NCBI GenBank assembly: GCA_002633025.1
Contig: NMRB01000289.1
Location: 386,846 to 450,845 of the forward strand
Direction of reading: 5' to 3'
Source: Notospermus geniculatus
Taxonomy: Eukaryota; Nemertea; Pilidiophora; Heteronemertea; Lineidae
DNA: 64,000 nucleotides
A program made the position numbers and the translations under genes. Below the pieces are notes generated by a model. That model searched no databases, had not been told where the DNA came from, and was given only the letters and a program-made list of their open reading frames with translations. Of this stretch, positions 13,001 through 28,000 are shown piece by piece. The stretch's first letter is position 1, and each line of letters begins with the position of its first letter.

Positions 13001-16000
13001 CGGCTACAGCCATCACTCTAGGTGATAGAAACTACTTTCCTAGCATCAATTACATAACGATATCGTGACCTGGCGCCTCCACTACGAAAATGGACATCAG
13101 TATACTGGACAAGAATGTTCTCAAGGACTATTAAATGTGCATCCTAGTTACCTCTTCCTGGACTCTTGAACCTGTCGCATTCCTTCCTGTGGTTTTGATG
13201 TATCAATCTTTATTCCTGGGTGTTACATGTTGAGGAGATGTTGTTGACGTTCTGCCCTTGTCTGTATAAATTACCTTGTATCAAACCGTTTCTCCATCCT
13301 TCAGTATTAATATCGGTGCTGCAAAATGGCTGTGACCCTTTCTGTCGTTTCTTCAATCTGTTTTCCATCCGCTGCAGGACATTCAACTACTTTGTTTTCA
13401 AATACAAACTGTAATTTTCTTGCTCAGTCAGTGTATATTTCCTATTATGGGACACATGATACAGGATAGAGCTAAGTAATTTGGTATAAAAATCTGCTGC
13501 GTCTATTCGTTCTAGTTTTGATATTTTTCACTGTACTTTCAGTTGGATGTTGTGTATCGGGTTATCAATTATACTGATGCAAAGCTGATCTGATCATTTC
13601 AGCAAAAATTCAACTTATCAGCAATCAAGATGCAGAAAAAGAAACCAGATAAGAAACGGAAGAAGCCAGACAAGAAGAAAAAGAAAAAGATTGTGAAAGA
13701 TGTGAGATTTTCAAATGGGAAAATGAATGATGGGCAGGCTTTAATAGTCAAAGATGAAACAAATCTGCCTGAAGAGATGGAAATGGATGTCAAAGTTGAT
13801 GTAAGTAACAGCAACACCAACGAACTACAAACAACCCACGACTGCCAGAAGCAACATGCAAACAGCAGTAATAGCAAGAGCTCCTGCACAGCAATGACAG
13901 CCACAGTAGCATTTACTGCACAGCAACAATAGCAGAAGCAACTGTAAATACTTCAAGTCATTGATAGTAAATTGATTCATGAAAGTCTATATCGTTGTGG
14001 GTGGGTACTTTGTGTTATAAGCAGGTGTGAGTTGATCTGCAAATGAAACATTGCAACGTTGCTTATGATATCCATCCACTGCCTGTCTCCTTCACCACGA
14101 AAATCTTATCCATTTTCCATTTCAGGACAATGCCAGTCCAGATATTGAAGGGGAACAGGAAATACGCGAAGAGGAACCCCCCGAGGCCAAGGACGATGGC
14201 TATATTGCTCTGGTGTTGAAGGTGTTGGCCAGGGTCTGCGATGGGCAGCATCGTGGACTACAGGTAATACGGCAATCTTCTTTGCTTGGTCAACTTTCGT
14301 AGCATGCAATCAATCCTTTCGATGATATGCTTTTCAGTTTGCCTAATTACTGTCCGCCTTCCTTCCAGGATTACCTCCGGGAGCAGCCCGACAACGTCAA
14401 GTCCTTCAACATCGTAGCAGAGACAGCCCAGTATCTGAACGCGCTCTATTCCAATATAAATGCGGATACCATTGATCTGGCCATTCAACTGTTCAACACA
14501 TTGAATGAGTTCTGCGCTGTAAGTTTGGTCGAGTTTATAGTCAGTGTAGCGTGCACTGCTTTCCTCCTATTAGAAACATATTTGTAGCCAGTCAAACTTG
14601 ACGCTAGGTGGCGATATGTGCAATGACGTCAATCATATCACCACTAGTAGCGGCGCTAGGTTTCCATCTTGGAAAGTAGTGCGAGCGCGGAGCGAACAGT
14701 AGAAATTCTACTGATTGTTAAGCGGTCACCCCATCACTCGTTTTCTACGCTTACAATATAGATCGTTGAAGATGGGTGTATAAAGGTATAGAGTGATACA
14801 AACATCGGTGGAGTAGATATAAAGTAATAATAAAGTTATTCTGTTTCATTTTTGACAAGATAAATACTGTTTTCTGCGAATAATACCATTTTGAAACAGA
14901 AGTTCGTGTCACGTGATAGACCAGCCCGCCGACGATGACGTCAAGGTTTTCAAGATGGCGATCTAGCGTCAATGGCAGTGTTAAAATTTTCATCCAAGTA
15001 TCAAAAAATTTCAACGCTGCGTGGAGTATGGTAGCCAGTATCACTCCTAGTGTTGGGGAAAGGGTGTGCTGATACCATGTGCAACCTACCTTTTTATCAC
15101 TCGATATATTTCCTTTTAATAGGGTAACCAGGAGAACAGGGCTGCCGTCTATGACAACAAAGTCATCGACTACATCAACTTCATCCTCCGTGCTGGAGAT
15201 TTTCAGGGATGCACTCCAGAGCAGGTAAAGAATGTACAATTCTTTTATTTTCCTAAATACGTGGTATAGGCCTTGAGTGTTTAACGGTGTTGCGGTATTC
15301 ATGACTACACTCAATTGTCTTGTAGGTTCTGGAGCTTCGTCAGGTCGAATCAGCCTTAGTCCTAACTCTTATCGAAGAAAATGGACCCGAGGCCCTGCAA
15401 GTCGCAAAGGTATGGATGAACTCCTGCTTTGTCTATAGTTTCATGTGATATCAATGTTAATGCAATTTTAACAAATATCCTTCGGTACATTGTTAATTTC
15501 ACAAACCCCCTGTTCCAAACTTTCAGCGGTAGTTCCGTTATTTTTAGTCAGGTAGTTAATCTACCCGTGTATTATTGTCAGTCATTCGATGAAAAATTGT
15601 TGGGGGTGAAACCGTGTTCAACGGTCTTATTTATGACGTCATACATAAATCAGCATAACTTACTTTGTGCGATTCCTTTAACTCTGATTTTAGGAAGTGA
15701 AGGATGCCCTTGACAAGGAGGCCGTGTATAGATGTATGACGGAGTGTTATGAAATGCACCAGGTAACAATAAACTTTCATCAGAGGAAACTCCGAATGAT
15801 ATTCATATTAAAATTGATTTTGAATACAAGCTGATACATGTACACACAATAGTTGAAATGTACACTGTAGAGGAATGTGTAATTTTCATTCGATTGCACT
15901 GGAGCACACGATTGGAATGGTAACCAAGTAGGAGAAATGTTCATGATTTTTAATTACCATTGTAAAAGAATTCCAGCCGTTGCATAAAGTATAACTTGGT

Positions 16001-19000
16001 CCCCGATCTCTAAATACAGGATACTGAGGTCGGTAAAACCTGTTGTCCATAATCACTTCAACCATTACGTGATAAAGGACGGCAGGTGCTGCTGATCTCG
16101 CCGACCGCACAGAAAGTCCGATAGTGCTACCGGCGCCTATCGGCAGTTAGTTATTACACATTTTCCATTTAATAACTAAACCGCCGATAGGCACCAAAAG
16201 CACTACCGACTTTCAGTGCGGTCGGCCCAGATCGGGAACCAATCTACATGAATTTATCGTGATTGACAATGAAATGGCGACAGGTTGTAGGTTCGGTTTC
16301 GGTATGTTATGAATATTTCCACACTCCTTACGCCCTCTCCGTGAGGGTCGCATCTAAATCCAACATCACTGGTTTCATTCTTAGGCAATAATCAGCGGGA
16401 CCCTCAACAAGAAAAGAGAAAAAGGGGGTCCAAGTGCGGAGACAGAGACGAGTGCTTTAGGCAGATTGGTGCTTAACGCCGTAAATAACTCATTATTCGA
16501 TTTCTAATGTTGATGGCTTTGATTTATCCGTTAAAATGTTTGTGGCTTTCTGTCCAGTGACGTCATTGCTGACAGCATTCAAACAAGCCAGTTTGATTTC
16601 GTTATGGAATTGTACAAAATGATCGTTTTTTGGAAGAAATCGTGTTTTCGTGCAAATTCCTGTAACTGTTTCACACGTTGGCATCATTTTGTTGCGTAAT
16701 GGAAAATCTTCAGCAGGCCGCGTTTGAACGTCTCAGTGATGACGTCATTCACTCCATCTTTCTCTTACTAGCTGACTGTTTCTCCATTAACCTTCTGCCA
16801 ATACTGGTGGCCGTCCCTGTCCCAAGTACTGACTCATGAAGGACTTCCCTTTGTCACACTAATCCTGTCTGTCCATACCACAGGGGTTCTTTTAGCACTC
16901 GCTAGTGACTTCGTTTTTATAGGGCACTTGCATGTGTCAACACGTTTTCCAGGGTTTGAAAAGCAGTTAACAACCATCAGCCTGTAGTTACGTTTCGTTA
17001 TAAAAAAACTTTAGTTTTAGTTTGCTGGGCTTGTAGTTAGAACATCTGAAGAGAGTTTTGGTGGCTGAGTTGAGTACCAAGGCATGACCTCTCGCTCTCT
17101 CTTTGTACTGCCAAACTACATTACGTAATTATTAAGAATACATTTGTAAATAGGCTCGATTTGTCGTTTTTCGTAATCTGTAGCTGAAAAAACCCTGCAA
17201 CATCCCTCTATGCTGGCTGGAAGAGTTCAGTGTGAACGAATTTCCGACCACAGATGCATGGTGTGAATGTAGTCTGCCTGAATAGTTTCCGTCTTCTGGC
17301 TTTATAGGACTCATGTAGCCTTTCATCCGACAACCGTTTTCAGAAAACGATGACCTGTGCTTACCTCTTTCTGATGTGATCAGTGTTAGTTCCTTAAACC
17401 CCTTTATCAACGGCCGATACGACGAGTAATGAAGCTGTTGTTGTATGTCCAAGTTTCTCTAGCAGCAGTGTAGTCCCTCTTGCTCATTGTCGCCACTTCC
17501 AATCCCTGTTCGTCCAAACTGCAGCTCCTTGTGTTCTAAGGTCTCAACTCAGCCATCAGTGTTTTGAAACTGTTTCCCACCAAACTTCAGACTCGCACAC
17601 TAACTCAGGCCCTATGACGAACCAATCCTGACATTTCGGCCACACACCCACGAAGCACAACTAATCCTTCCACACCAACTATCGCTACTCCCACAATCAT
17701 CTCACTATCTCCTCATCCCTCCAAAACCACTCGACCATTCCATCGAGGTTGAGGCCTTTATACCTATCCCTCTGGGCTCATGTGGTTTTTTCTGTTCAGT
17801 CTGAGAAACCTATGTTTGATGACCTGGTGAAGTCGTCGAGAAGTGTCGGTGGACAGGGTGGTGCTGGTGGATACCTAAAATCAGCCAAATCTTTAGCTAA
17901 GGTTGGGAGCAGCTTTCTCAAAGGCATGGTGGTAAGGCGCTTTACTGTTGTGATGAATAACCCGATTCACCATATTCATGATAACGAAAGTGAGTGAGCT
18001 GCAAAGAAAATGAATCCTAATTCACGTTTGCGAATCGTTTTAATAGTGAGGTTTCTCAAATCTGACGAAACACCAAGTACGAAATACGAAATTCAACTTC
18101 ATTTCCAGGACCTAATGTATTTCCGGAGATGGTTAGTACCACAAATGTCCCTGCAGCCAGTGTGTCTTTTAGCATATCATGTAAGACCCAGCGAGTTATG
18201 GTGCATCTTGAATTTTTAAATTTCCACTTCGTATCTACGAGGTAACAACGAAAGATATTCCAAAGTTTGATATACGCCGTAACTCTATCGGTCTAACATC
18301 ATACGCTGAAAGACGCTCTTGCAGCAGGCAATATTTGTGGTACCAACCATCGCCTGAAATACATTACGTCATGGAAATGAAGTCATATTTCGTATTTCGT
18401 GTTTCGTCAGATTTGCGAAACCTCACTAATGAATCCTATTTCACGTTTTGCGAATCGTTTTAATAGTGGTCTATACGATTAGTGATATACAGTTTCTCAC
18501 TGCAACCAAGGCGAGGTTGCAACACAAGTACACTTGTACAGTGCATACTACATGAACATTTAGCATCTTGAACGCGATGAAAATTATAGTAGGCACATCT
18601 CTGTGTGCCATCTGTATGGCTTGGTGTGGTTTTCTAAAGTTTTACATCTTGCAAGGAACTGTCTTTATAACGAAAGCCGAAAAGGCTCATTCGAAAAACA
18701 AAATGCAAACTCTGGGATGCAAAATGGAAAACTTAACTATTGGGACAACGATAGTGAAGTTATGGCTATTATATACTTCTCAAATCTGTTGGATATCAAC
18801 ACCATGGTTTATATTTCGTGGAATGTTAATATTTCATATTTCATTGGGCTAAAAATCTGTGATATGAAGTAGAGACTAAACGAACGTATACAACCTCTCT
18901 GGACAGTTCCCTGTGAAATACAGAATGCGGCATTTGGTGTGTCAGTGTGATAGTTTTTGTATCCATTAGACACGAGTTTCGAAAATATGGTTATTTGATG

Positions 19001-22000
19001 CACAAAGAAAGGATTTTGGCGTCAGTTTGAGATTATTGTCAACTGATGCAATGCAAAATGCATGTGATTCCTATACACATAAGTTTATAATATATTTAAT
19101 CTACGAAGAACATATATGTAATGAGGAAGTTGACTACAAATGGCAAGAAATAAAAATGGTATTTTCTTATGACCCGTCGTGAATCTTCAAGTCTTCCAGT
19201 AATTTTGCTGATGTATATTCTCATTAAAGTCAAATACGATAAGCACATGTTTTTTTAACCGAAAAATATTGGATGCTGTAGACTTTACCAGATACAGCTG
19301 TTGTTTTTTACACCCCAACACATGATTCAACGTGTAAGTTCAACATATTTGACTTTTAGGATAAGAAGGCACAGGGTGACATGAAGGAAGCACTTATGGA
19401 GTGTGGGTACACGTTCTACCTGATTCTTGCTAGACTTTATGACATCGACCCAAACATGGGCAAGAAAGGAGGTGAGTGTTAAGCATACTGCTGTATTGTA
19501 TTGACTTAGACATCGTCTCATCATCGGGCAACTTCACAGAATTGTTGGGAATTGTGCAGCATTTATAGTAAATGGTAAAAGAGGCCTATGCATCGAAAAT
19601 TGCGCATCTTTAGTCTGAAGCTTTTCAGGATAATGAAAAAAAAAATTTTGAAGAGAAGTATTTTGGCGTAGAGTTGTTCACATAATTATGTTGCAGGTTT
19701 TCTTCTCTTGGCTTGAAAAACGAAATAGAACTATGCCCCACAATTCTGCGGACTTGCCGTCATGAAAATTTACATGAATGCAAAATAACTGTTGTGATAA
19801 TTTCTTTGTAACTATCCCAACTCTTTCACTTCACTCTATCCCATCTCCCCGCGGCACAGGCTTGAGAGGCGGTGCGTCCCTGTAGATAGAGGAATACCTG
19901 GATGATTTCTTTGATGCATGATTCACAATTATAATGAAAACTGCACAAGAGCACAAATAGTAACACTGAACGCACTTTGTCCTAGAATGTTCCATACAGT
20001 TATGCCGTGCACTGTCACTATAGTAAGCTCACTTATCTTATAAAGTCCGGCAACATCTAACTTCGACCCAATGGAATGCGGAAGTCAGGAAATGAGACAT
20101 GAATTTGCGGTTTTCAAGGAAATGAGACATGAATTTGCGTTTTTCAATTACATGTATGTCATTTGACCTGCGTAACCGGTGACGACCCGTTGCACGTTAT
20201 TGGGCACCACTAAAGTCCCTTTGTACATGTATAGTCTGATCGCGTTGTCGATCGGTTATTCAAGAGTTGCGTGTGTTTAAAGATCTGTGGAAAATCCAAC
20301 TGATACATTGTATATTGCCTAACTTCCGCATTCCATTGGGTCGAAGTTAGGTGTTGCCGGACTTTACTCAAAGAGCATGAGGATATCAGCTAGTCGAGGA
20401 TATCAATATACCTAAACGCACATGCACATAAGCTAACCTTTTCCGGGCTTGCCGTCACTACACTCGCGGAGTGGTGATCGCTGGGCCCATCTAGTTGACT
20501 ACATCCAATGGAGCTTCAAGATGTTACTCGGATCATCCTGTGAAAATTTCTCAACGTGAATGCTTGTTTCGTCTGTCAGTTGTAACCTGTATGCTAGCTC
20601 TGCATGCATCTTTCTCAGATGCGTCCTGACCTCGGCCATAGATTTGCAACGGTTTTTCCTAAATTCGGCATCATCTGCGCCCTGTTTGAAGCACTGGAGA
20701 TGAAGAACCTGCCATAGTTGAACACGAATCTGATCTTTCGAGCTTTAAGTTTATTTTTTCATATTCTTGATATGTGGAGCAAAAATCACAAAAATGTTGT
20801 TGCACAAAAATGTTAAAGTTGTTAAAGAAATATCGCCAAATCCGACACCGATGAAATGGTAAAAAACTGCTGGGAAAATATCAACAGTTCCTTTTAGCAA
20901 AGTACATAACTACTTGATGGAACTGATAAGTGAAACTCACGGTGACGGAACAAGCACCACTCATTCATTCTGCATGGGCATAATACGTAGCTTTTGCTTA
21001 TCTACGGCTTAAAAGGTAACCAGGTTCAAAGGGCAAAAAAGTATTGCACCATTTATTTCACTGTCTCAAATATGCCATTTTGTGCTCTCTTCAAGCCCAC
21101 GACCCGTACGGTAAAGGTACGTCAATTTGTTGACAGGTCATACATCACGTTCGTTTTCTTTGCATGGGACACTGTGGTCAGTCATACAGGGGGCTTGACA
21201 TTATTTTGTTGTTGAAGCAAAGTTTTTTGCGCCAGTTACATGTAGGACGCAGTTTTGGCTACGTCTTTTTGGCGGATTTTTCAGAGTTTCGGCTGCAGTA
21301 ATGGCAGAAATATAATTTCTGTAATGGTGAATCAAATGGGGGAAATCACACCTCTGGTTTTGTCAAAGAATTTAGTGATGTAACTCTTGTACATGTAATG
21401 TATTTCCTTTACCGGTACCAATGATTGTACGACTGTCCACAGTTGAGCCAATGTTGACATTTTATGCTTCGCTACAGCAACCTCCGCGTCCATGTGTTGA
21501 AAGCAAGATATCGGCAGTGCAGGTTAAAGCCGTGTTCGTGTACATGTACTTACATGTATCTTGGTCGATTCACGATGGGATACATTCTTGATTCGTTCGT
21601 GTTATGTTGCGCGAGGCCTGTTTGGTGAAAAGTGACGCTTTACGTTTTGATTGATGTATGTGGCTTCATCCTGTTCTGTCCAGCTTTGATTCAACTGCGT
21701 GTTTTAGCAGCGAAGGTGTAAAAATCGCGTGTTGTGTCCAAAACAATTTTGACACAATTTTAAAAAAAAGAAATCTTCCTCGGCTTCATAACCGCGTGAC
21801 AAAAAAGCGTTGTTAAAAAGAAGGTCATTGAATGACTGGTGTGTTGTCCATTGGAGATTATCTGCTGTCAAACTCCTGCAACTCCTGCGACGTGGTGGCC
21901 AAAGTAATTTACTGGGTTCGACACAGGAAGCTCTGCAATTTTTTGACTCAAAGTGCAAGGACTGTCGGCGTTTTAACTATAAGGTTGTACACGCAGACTG

Positions 22001-25000
22001 GCACTATATGTTCTATACTTTCACTATGCTACCACAAAATTTTGCTTAACTTTGATATATTTATAATATTTCTCTGCACCAACTTATAAATGTGCAATTG
22101 AAACAGCCGTCTTTCTCAGCTTTGTCTTACCATATCAACTCAAAATATGCCTTGCCTCAGGTTTAGTGTGTCACCAATCCATTGTAAAATTTCAAAAAAA
22201 CCAAAAAATATCCACTCTGTTATTCTCTATACACGTATATATGATGTACACTGTATATCTTCACAAGTCCGTTTCTGTCAACCGGTTTTCTGCCGGCATC
22301 GTTCACCTAAATTCAATGGAATCTACATGTAGACAACATCAAATACATTGCATTAAAACATTCAACGTCAAATACATTACATGTACATCAACATGATTCT
22401 AAATACTAGTACTATTTGCATCAGGTACATGTACCATCAAACTGATATGTTTCATACATAAACCACTTGTTGATTGTCCCGTCTCTGCCTGTATGTGTCT
22501 ATTTACGTGTATATCCTGTGTGCATCGTGGTTTGTTACCCGGATTTAAGGATTAAGTATGGTCATAATCATTGAGCTCTGGAACACACACGGCATGTTTT
22601 TCGAATCGTCAAACAATGGTGAGTTTTCACAACCGCTCGATTAGGTCACCGACTACCTTTATCTGTTGTTCGAGTATACTGAGACAATAGGGAGTTTTCG
22701 CAAAGCCCCCGAAACGCCAACGCGAATGCCAAACCCATTGTTCGATGCGACGAAGAGAGCACCGAACAAAAGGATAGAAGTTCACGTTGACATTTCGGGA
22801 GCTTTGCGAATAGCGAGTTTTCGCAAAGCCCCCGAAACGCCGACGCCAACGTCTATCCTTTTGTTCGGTGCTCTCTTCGTGGCATCGAACAATGGGTTTG
22901 GCGTTGGCGTTGGCGTTTCGGGGGCTTTGCGAAAACTCCCTATTAGAAGAAAATCGTAACCTGAATGTAGTCGTAGGTCTATGCGGGCGATTGCGAAAAC
23001 TCCCCAATGCCAAGTGTACAGTGGCCGACTGGCAACGGCAAAAACAAAATTGGTGACGAGACGAGTTGACGAGTCCGGTGAACTGGCAATTTGATTGTCC
23101 GAGCAAGAAAACTTGCCACGTAGACTTTCTGCAGTAAATGACAACATCAAGTAGCCTACTAGCAGTTGAAGTAGGCCTACCTGCACCTGTAGCTCGAGAG
23201 CAAAAACATGGAATCCCGAAGGAGTTGAAAAACAGTTTCGTTCGAGTGTAGCATGAATTACCTACTGTATACATGTAATTCCGTCCCTCCTGACTGCTGT
23301 ACATGTACATTGTTGATGTCATGGTAGAGAGTAGCAGAAATTACTGCAATTTTGTATATCCCATTTCTGTATTCTATAGTCAGCATTGTTGCCAGTTTTT
23401 GTGTTTGTTGAATAATTCTAATCTATAGACTGTATTGACTTACAGTATTTGGTATCAAGTTACCTGGGGGTAAATCTTAGACTTACTAACTCATATTCCC
23501 TTTTTACATCCCAGGAAGGATAGCACCCACAAATCTGTAGTACCCTCCCCACCCCAAATAAAATACTGCCCCCTCCCCATCCACGTAGGGTTAGGTCCCT
23601 CTGACCATTTGAAGGGTTCTGGAATATAGAAACACCTACTCTGTCTGATTAGCTTAGTTGGAATCCAGACGTAAAAAGTAAACTTTATGAAAAGGCATGT
23701 TTCACTATTGCATTCATTGGTAATTCTTTTACCATCTTTTTATCAGCAGGCTTTCTGTCTCAGCGCCATTTGCTTCCACGGTCATCTTCATGTTTTAAAC
23801 CGCTTGCTGTCTTCTGTGGTTGATGGTTTTTTATTCCAAATGTGCCGCCCAAAAAGGCGCATGACGACTAGTCCTCATGATTAAAATCAACTTTATATCA
23901 CTTCCCCTGGTGTGAGCTCTCTACTGTTTAAAAAATTCTGACGTCAATATAAGTACTGTGTGTAATACATAAACTGATCTTTCCACGCCGTTTGGATGGC
24001 AAACTTTCTGTTCACTATAAACCAGGAATGATGTAGTTGAGTAAGAAATGAGGTCATGTCCACAACTATTCTCTCCATCCACCATCACCTCCAGTAACTA
24101 GGTTTGAACGAAACAAGAAAAATGTAGTATTATTTCACCAACTTGCGAGCTCCACTAAAGAGTACATCTGACAAGGTGTTTTAGATGAATTGGCTGACCC
24201 CACTTTCACTATGAATGCAATTTGTAATGGTGACCAGCTCCTGAGGATAGATGAATGAAAATGGAACTTTGAGAGATACATGTATTTTTTATTATATGAT
24301 CTTATCAGATGAAAACGTTCATTCCTTCAGAGATCCACATTACCCCGGAACAGCAGGTTGCCTTCAAATACTACAAGAAGAACTGCATGTCCATTGAAAT
24401 CCTGAAGGATGACCATCTGCAGAAGATTAACTTCAGAGTCAAGAACAAGGTAGGTGAAAAACGAAGTATTAAACGAATGGGCGAAGGCAACAGCCAGGAA
24501 GTACATAAATGATATGTTAATTTATGCAATTGACCTTTTCAGAATGTCATGAGAGAAGAAGTAAAAGAGAGGATGAAGTGGAGTGTTGACAGGTCGTCGC
24601 CTAGCAACAAGATCCGGGACTTCATGGAATGGTCCAAGGATATCCTGAAGGATATCTACTATCAGAGAAAAGTGTTGAATAATCCCTTGGCATTGTTCTT
24701 CACCAAATTTTGGTAGGTAAAAGTTGATCTTCTCCCTCCAGTCTGGAGTGATACTGCCATTTCCTGTTGAAGAACGGTAACACAAACTTGAATCTCTTCT
24801 GAAAACTTTATTTTTTACAGGCTGACCTGGAACCACTTGGCAACTCTTCTTAGTGTTGCAATCAACGTGATCATGCTTGTCACATGGAAGGCCAAGGCCA
24901 GCTTGTCGACCGTGGATATCCCTGACAATGCCACGAATATCCCAGAACTCATTTATGAGTATGTAGTAACGATCAAAGAATGTCTTCAGACTTGTTCATT

Positions 25001-28000
25001 TTGGAAAAGAAATGTATTTCTGGTCTACCATGAATTCCCATTCTGTTGTAGTCATTTCTTCTATCAGTCATGGACCATTTAGGTTTTTATGACAGCATTG
25101 AATAGAACTTCTCAATCTTCATCACCGTGAAAGCAGAATTTGCAACCTTTAAGTTCAGTGTCAGTTTGATGATTAACAGTCTGTGCTGCTCAAGTCGTGA
25201 TTGTGTAATCTTTTTCAGTCCAGAGCCCGAGATACGGATCATCCCTCGGGAGAAGTACCTCATCATACGCTACGTACTGGGTGGTGCCCATAATCTCTTC
25301 TCCCTATTCGTGTTGCTGAGTTACTTCGTCTCCAACCATCCGCGGTTACCCTCCCCATCACTGTGGGCGAAAAAAATAAGGTAAAAAGCCTCTCACATCG
25401 GGTCATCATTATAGAAGGCACTATGACAAAGTTGCATCCGCAGACTGTTATTTCTTCTGCATTAACATCATTATTTTTTCTAGGCGGAAGCTGCGACGAC
25501 GAAATCGAGATTCTGGGTCCATTGAAGAAGACGAAGATGAAGAAGAAACTTCCAAACTCGCTGTCAACTTCCTTAGCTTCAAAACATTTTACTACATGGT
25601 AAATTTTTGGCAGTGTCAGTCAGTGGTCATCCGTTTTCCCGTATCATCGGTGTCCCTTGTTAGTGGGCATGTCGTGTTGCACATTGTTTTATTGTTGGGT
25701 GTTTCCTTGCAGATCTTCCTTGCCATGTCCATAGCTGGTACAGCGTTCAATGGATATTTCTTTGCTTTCCACCTGCTGAATATCGTGAATAACAACCAAC
25801 TGTTGGCAGGAGTAATTCAGGCAGTCACACAGAATGGTTAGTATACGTTTTAGGTTACATCATAAAGACATCAAACCCTGTTTTATGGTTACAAATAATG
25901 ACAATTAACAGTCTTTCTGGACCCCACACAAAGCCTTTCAAGACGTCTCATGAGCGAATCTGTCTCTCCTTCATCACTTCAGGGAAATCGTTACTTTGGG
26001 TCGGAGTGCTTGGGATGGTGGTATTCTACCTCTACGCCGTCGTCGGGTTTGCCCTCTTCAGAAGCACCTTCTCACCAGACAGTTCCATGTACTGCGATGA
26101 CCTGTGGCAATGTACTGTCACTGTCATAAGATTTGGACTCATCGGAGATCTGTTTGAGGTATGTCTCCTTGGATAACTGCTCTACACTCATAAATATTTC
26201 TCTTTTAGTGACTGTTATTATTTCTCGTGATTGTGTGTTGTTTTCAAATAAAAATGCTCTCTGTCAATATGTTGGTGTCAAACTTGAAGATATTTCTGTA
26301 AATACAGTTAGTTGTAGTTGTGAAATAACTTCACCTGAGTCTTATTAGTATCCATGTTGTTACTCATCACTGTGCACAATGTTTTTATCTTCACTTATTG
26401 CATCTATCAAGAATCATTTAAAGCACGTAAAATGACATCAACTCACGATTTGTGGGCAACAATGGCAGATTCCATTGATGCTCACAGACCAGTAAGATTT
26501 CATAGTGTATCATTATCCGCCTCGATGAAAATGAATAGCAGTGCTATCCACAATTTGCACCAATAGTATCCACTTCATGGAATGATGGGTAGTTGTTGTT
26601 TGAATACCAATACAAAATAGATTGTTTAGTAAGAGGTTTAGAGTGGAAATTAATAAGTTCAGCATGCTAGTAAGGCAGAATGGGTTAATGTCATCCTGGG
26701 TATGACAGAAATATACCCACGTTCAATGTCGTCGCACAAAACGATACCATGGGTATAGTTCGATCTACAAAGATACCCAAAATTGAGCACAGCACCTGGA
26801 GACGAGATTGTTCTCGCAAATGTCACATGACCACAAGCATGACAAGTCAAATGTTTTCAAATCACGCATTTGTCACGAACATGCCGCCCAGGTATACGAT
26901 AGAAGTACCAACTAGCGCGCAGTCATGTTGATCACGCGAGATCCGTTCCTAACTCGTACCTACATGTAGGCTCAAAACTACGGTACTGGGTATACTTTTG
27001 TAGATCGAACTATACCCAGGGTATAGTTTTGTGGGACGACATTGAACCTGGATATATTTCTGTTCAAGACGACATTAACCGATTCGGCGCTAGTAAGGTC
27101 GAGCTTTCTGATCACATCTATAATGTTTTGGTCTTTAGAGACAATTAAGTAAAAAAGCAAGTATCTAGGCTCGTTTTCAGAGATACTCATTCTTTCCTTG
27201 TACAGGCATGTTTGCAAATAACTGCATGTATTCACTTCGCACTTGTGAAAATATTCCTTTGCTGAGAGCTTCTTGCACCCTTTTGCTGTTAGTCTGTTGT
27301 GTGTCCTTTGATTTCTGCGGGATTTGTTCAAGGCCACCATCTTAGGGTCGTTTTGTTATGGAAATTTTGAAAACTTTAGTCGTGCATGCGCATTTTCTTC
27401 GTCCAGAAAGAAGAGCTATGCACTTCAATTCGTCCTTACTGAACTAAGTGAGCATGTGTGAATTCCGGTAGAATTTCCAAAGCAGCGATCTGACATGGCC
27501 GCCAATGAACATGATGTTTTAAAATCCTGCACCACAAGCACTGAGAGATGGATGCACACTTCCAATTAGCGTGGTATTTGCTTTGGACTTTTCCGGAAGT
27601 TGGCACCCGCCATGACGTAAAAGGTGGCACTGCACTAACATTCCGTGTGCTTCTTCCTCTAACAACGTGACCGAAACACCCGTTATACTTATATCGTTCA
27701 CACTCAAAAACAATCCTTGGCATTCAGCCCTAGTGTAAAAAAAGTATGTTGATACACCTTCAAACGCAAAACATAATGTTGACACGTTCGCATACACTTG
27801 AATATCAATTAACAACTCCATGTATACCTCTAACATTAACAATGACGTCACAATCATGTTAAAAAACTAATTGTTTTACGAGATATTAATAAACTTCCAC
27901 TTTCTGTTGAAAGGATGAATGTCGGTCCAGAACTAACGTTTATTTTTGATAACAACATTGAAAAAAGACTTATATTGCAAAAACAATCATTATATCGGGT

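Noticed and set aside
14751-15314. 187-residue minus-strand reading frame
   Set aside because: It lies across an intron and antisense to the GNQENR exon of the channel, with no similarity to a known protein.
22627-23322. 231-residue reading frame on the minus strand
   Set aside because: It runs through the family A foldback element; the opposite strand is also open because the arms mirror each other.
24309-24330. Earlier start of the IEIL exon at the tatcag acceptor (24308)
   Set aside because: It would break the phase from exon 19360-19471; the acceptor at 24330 gives a continuous frame.
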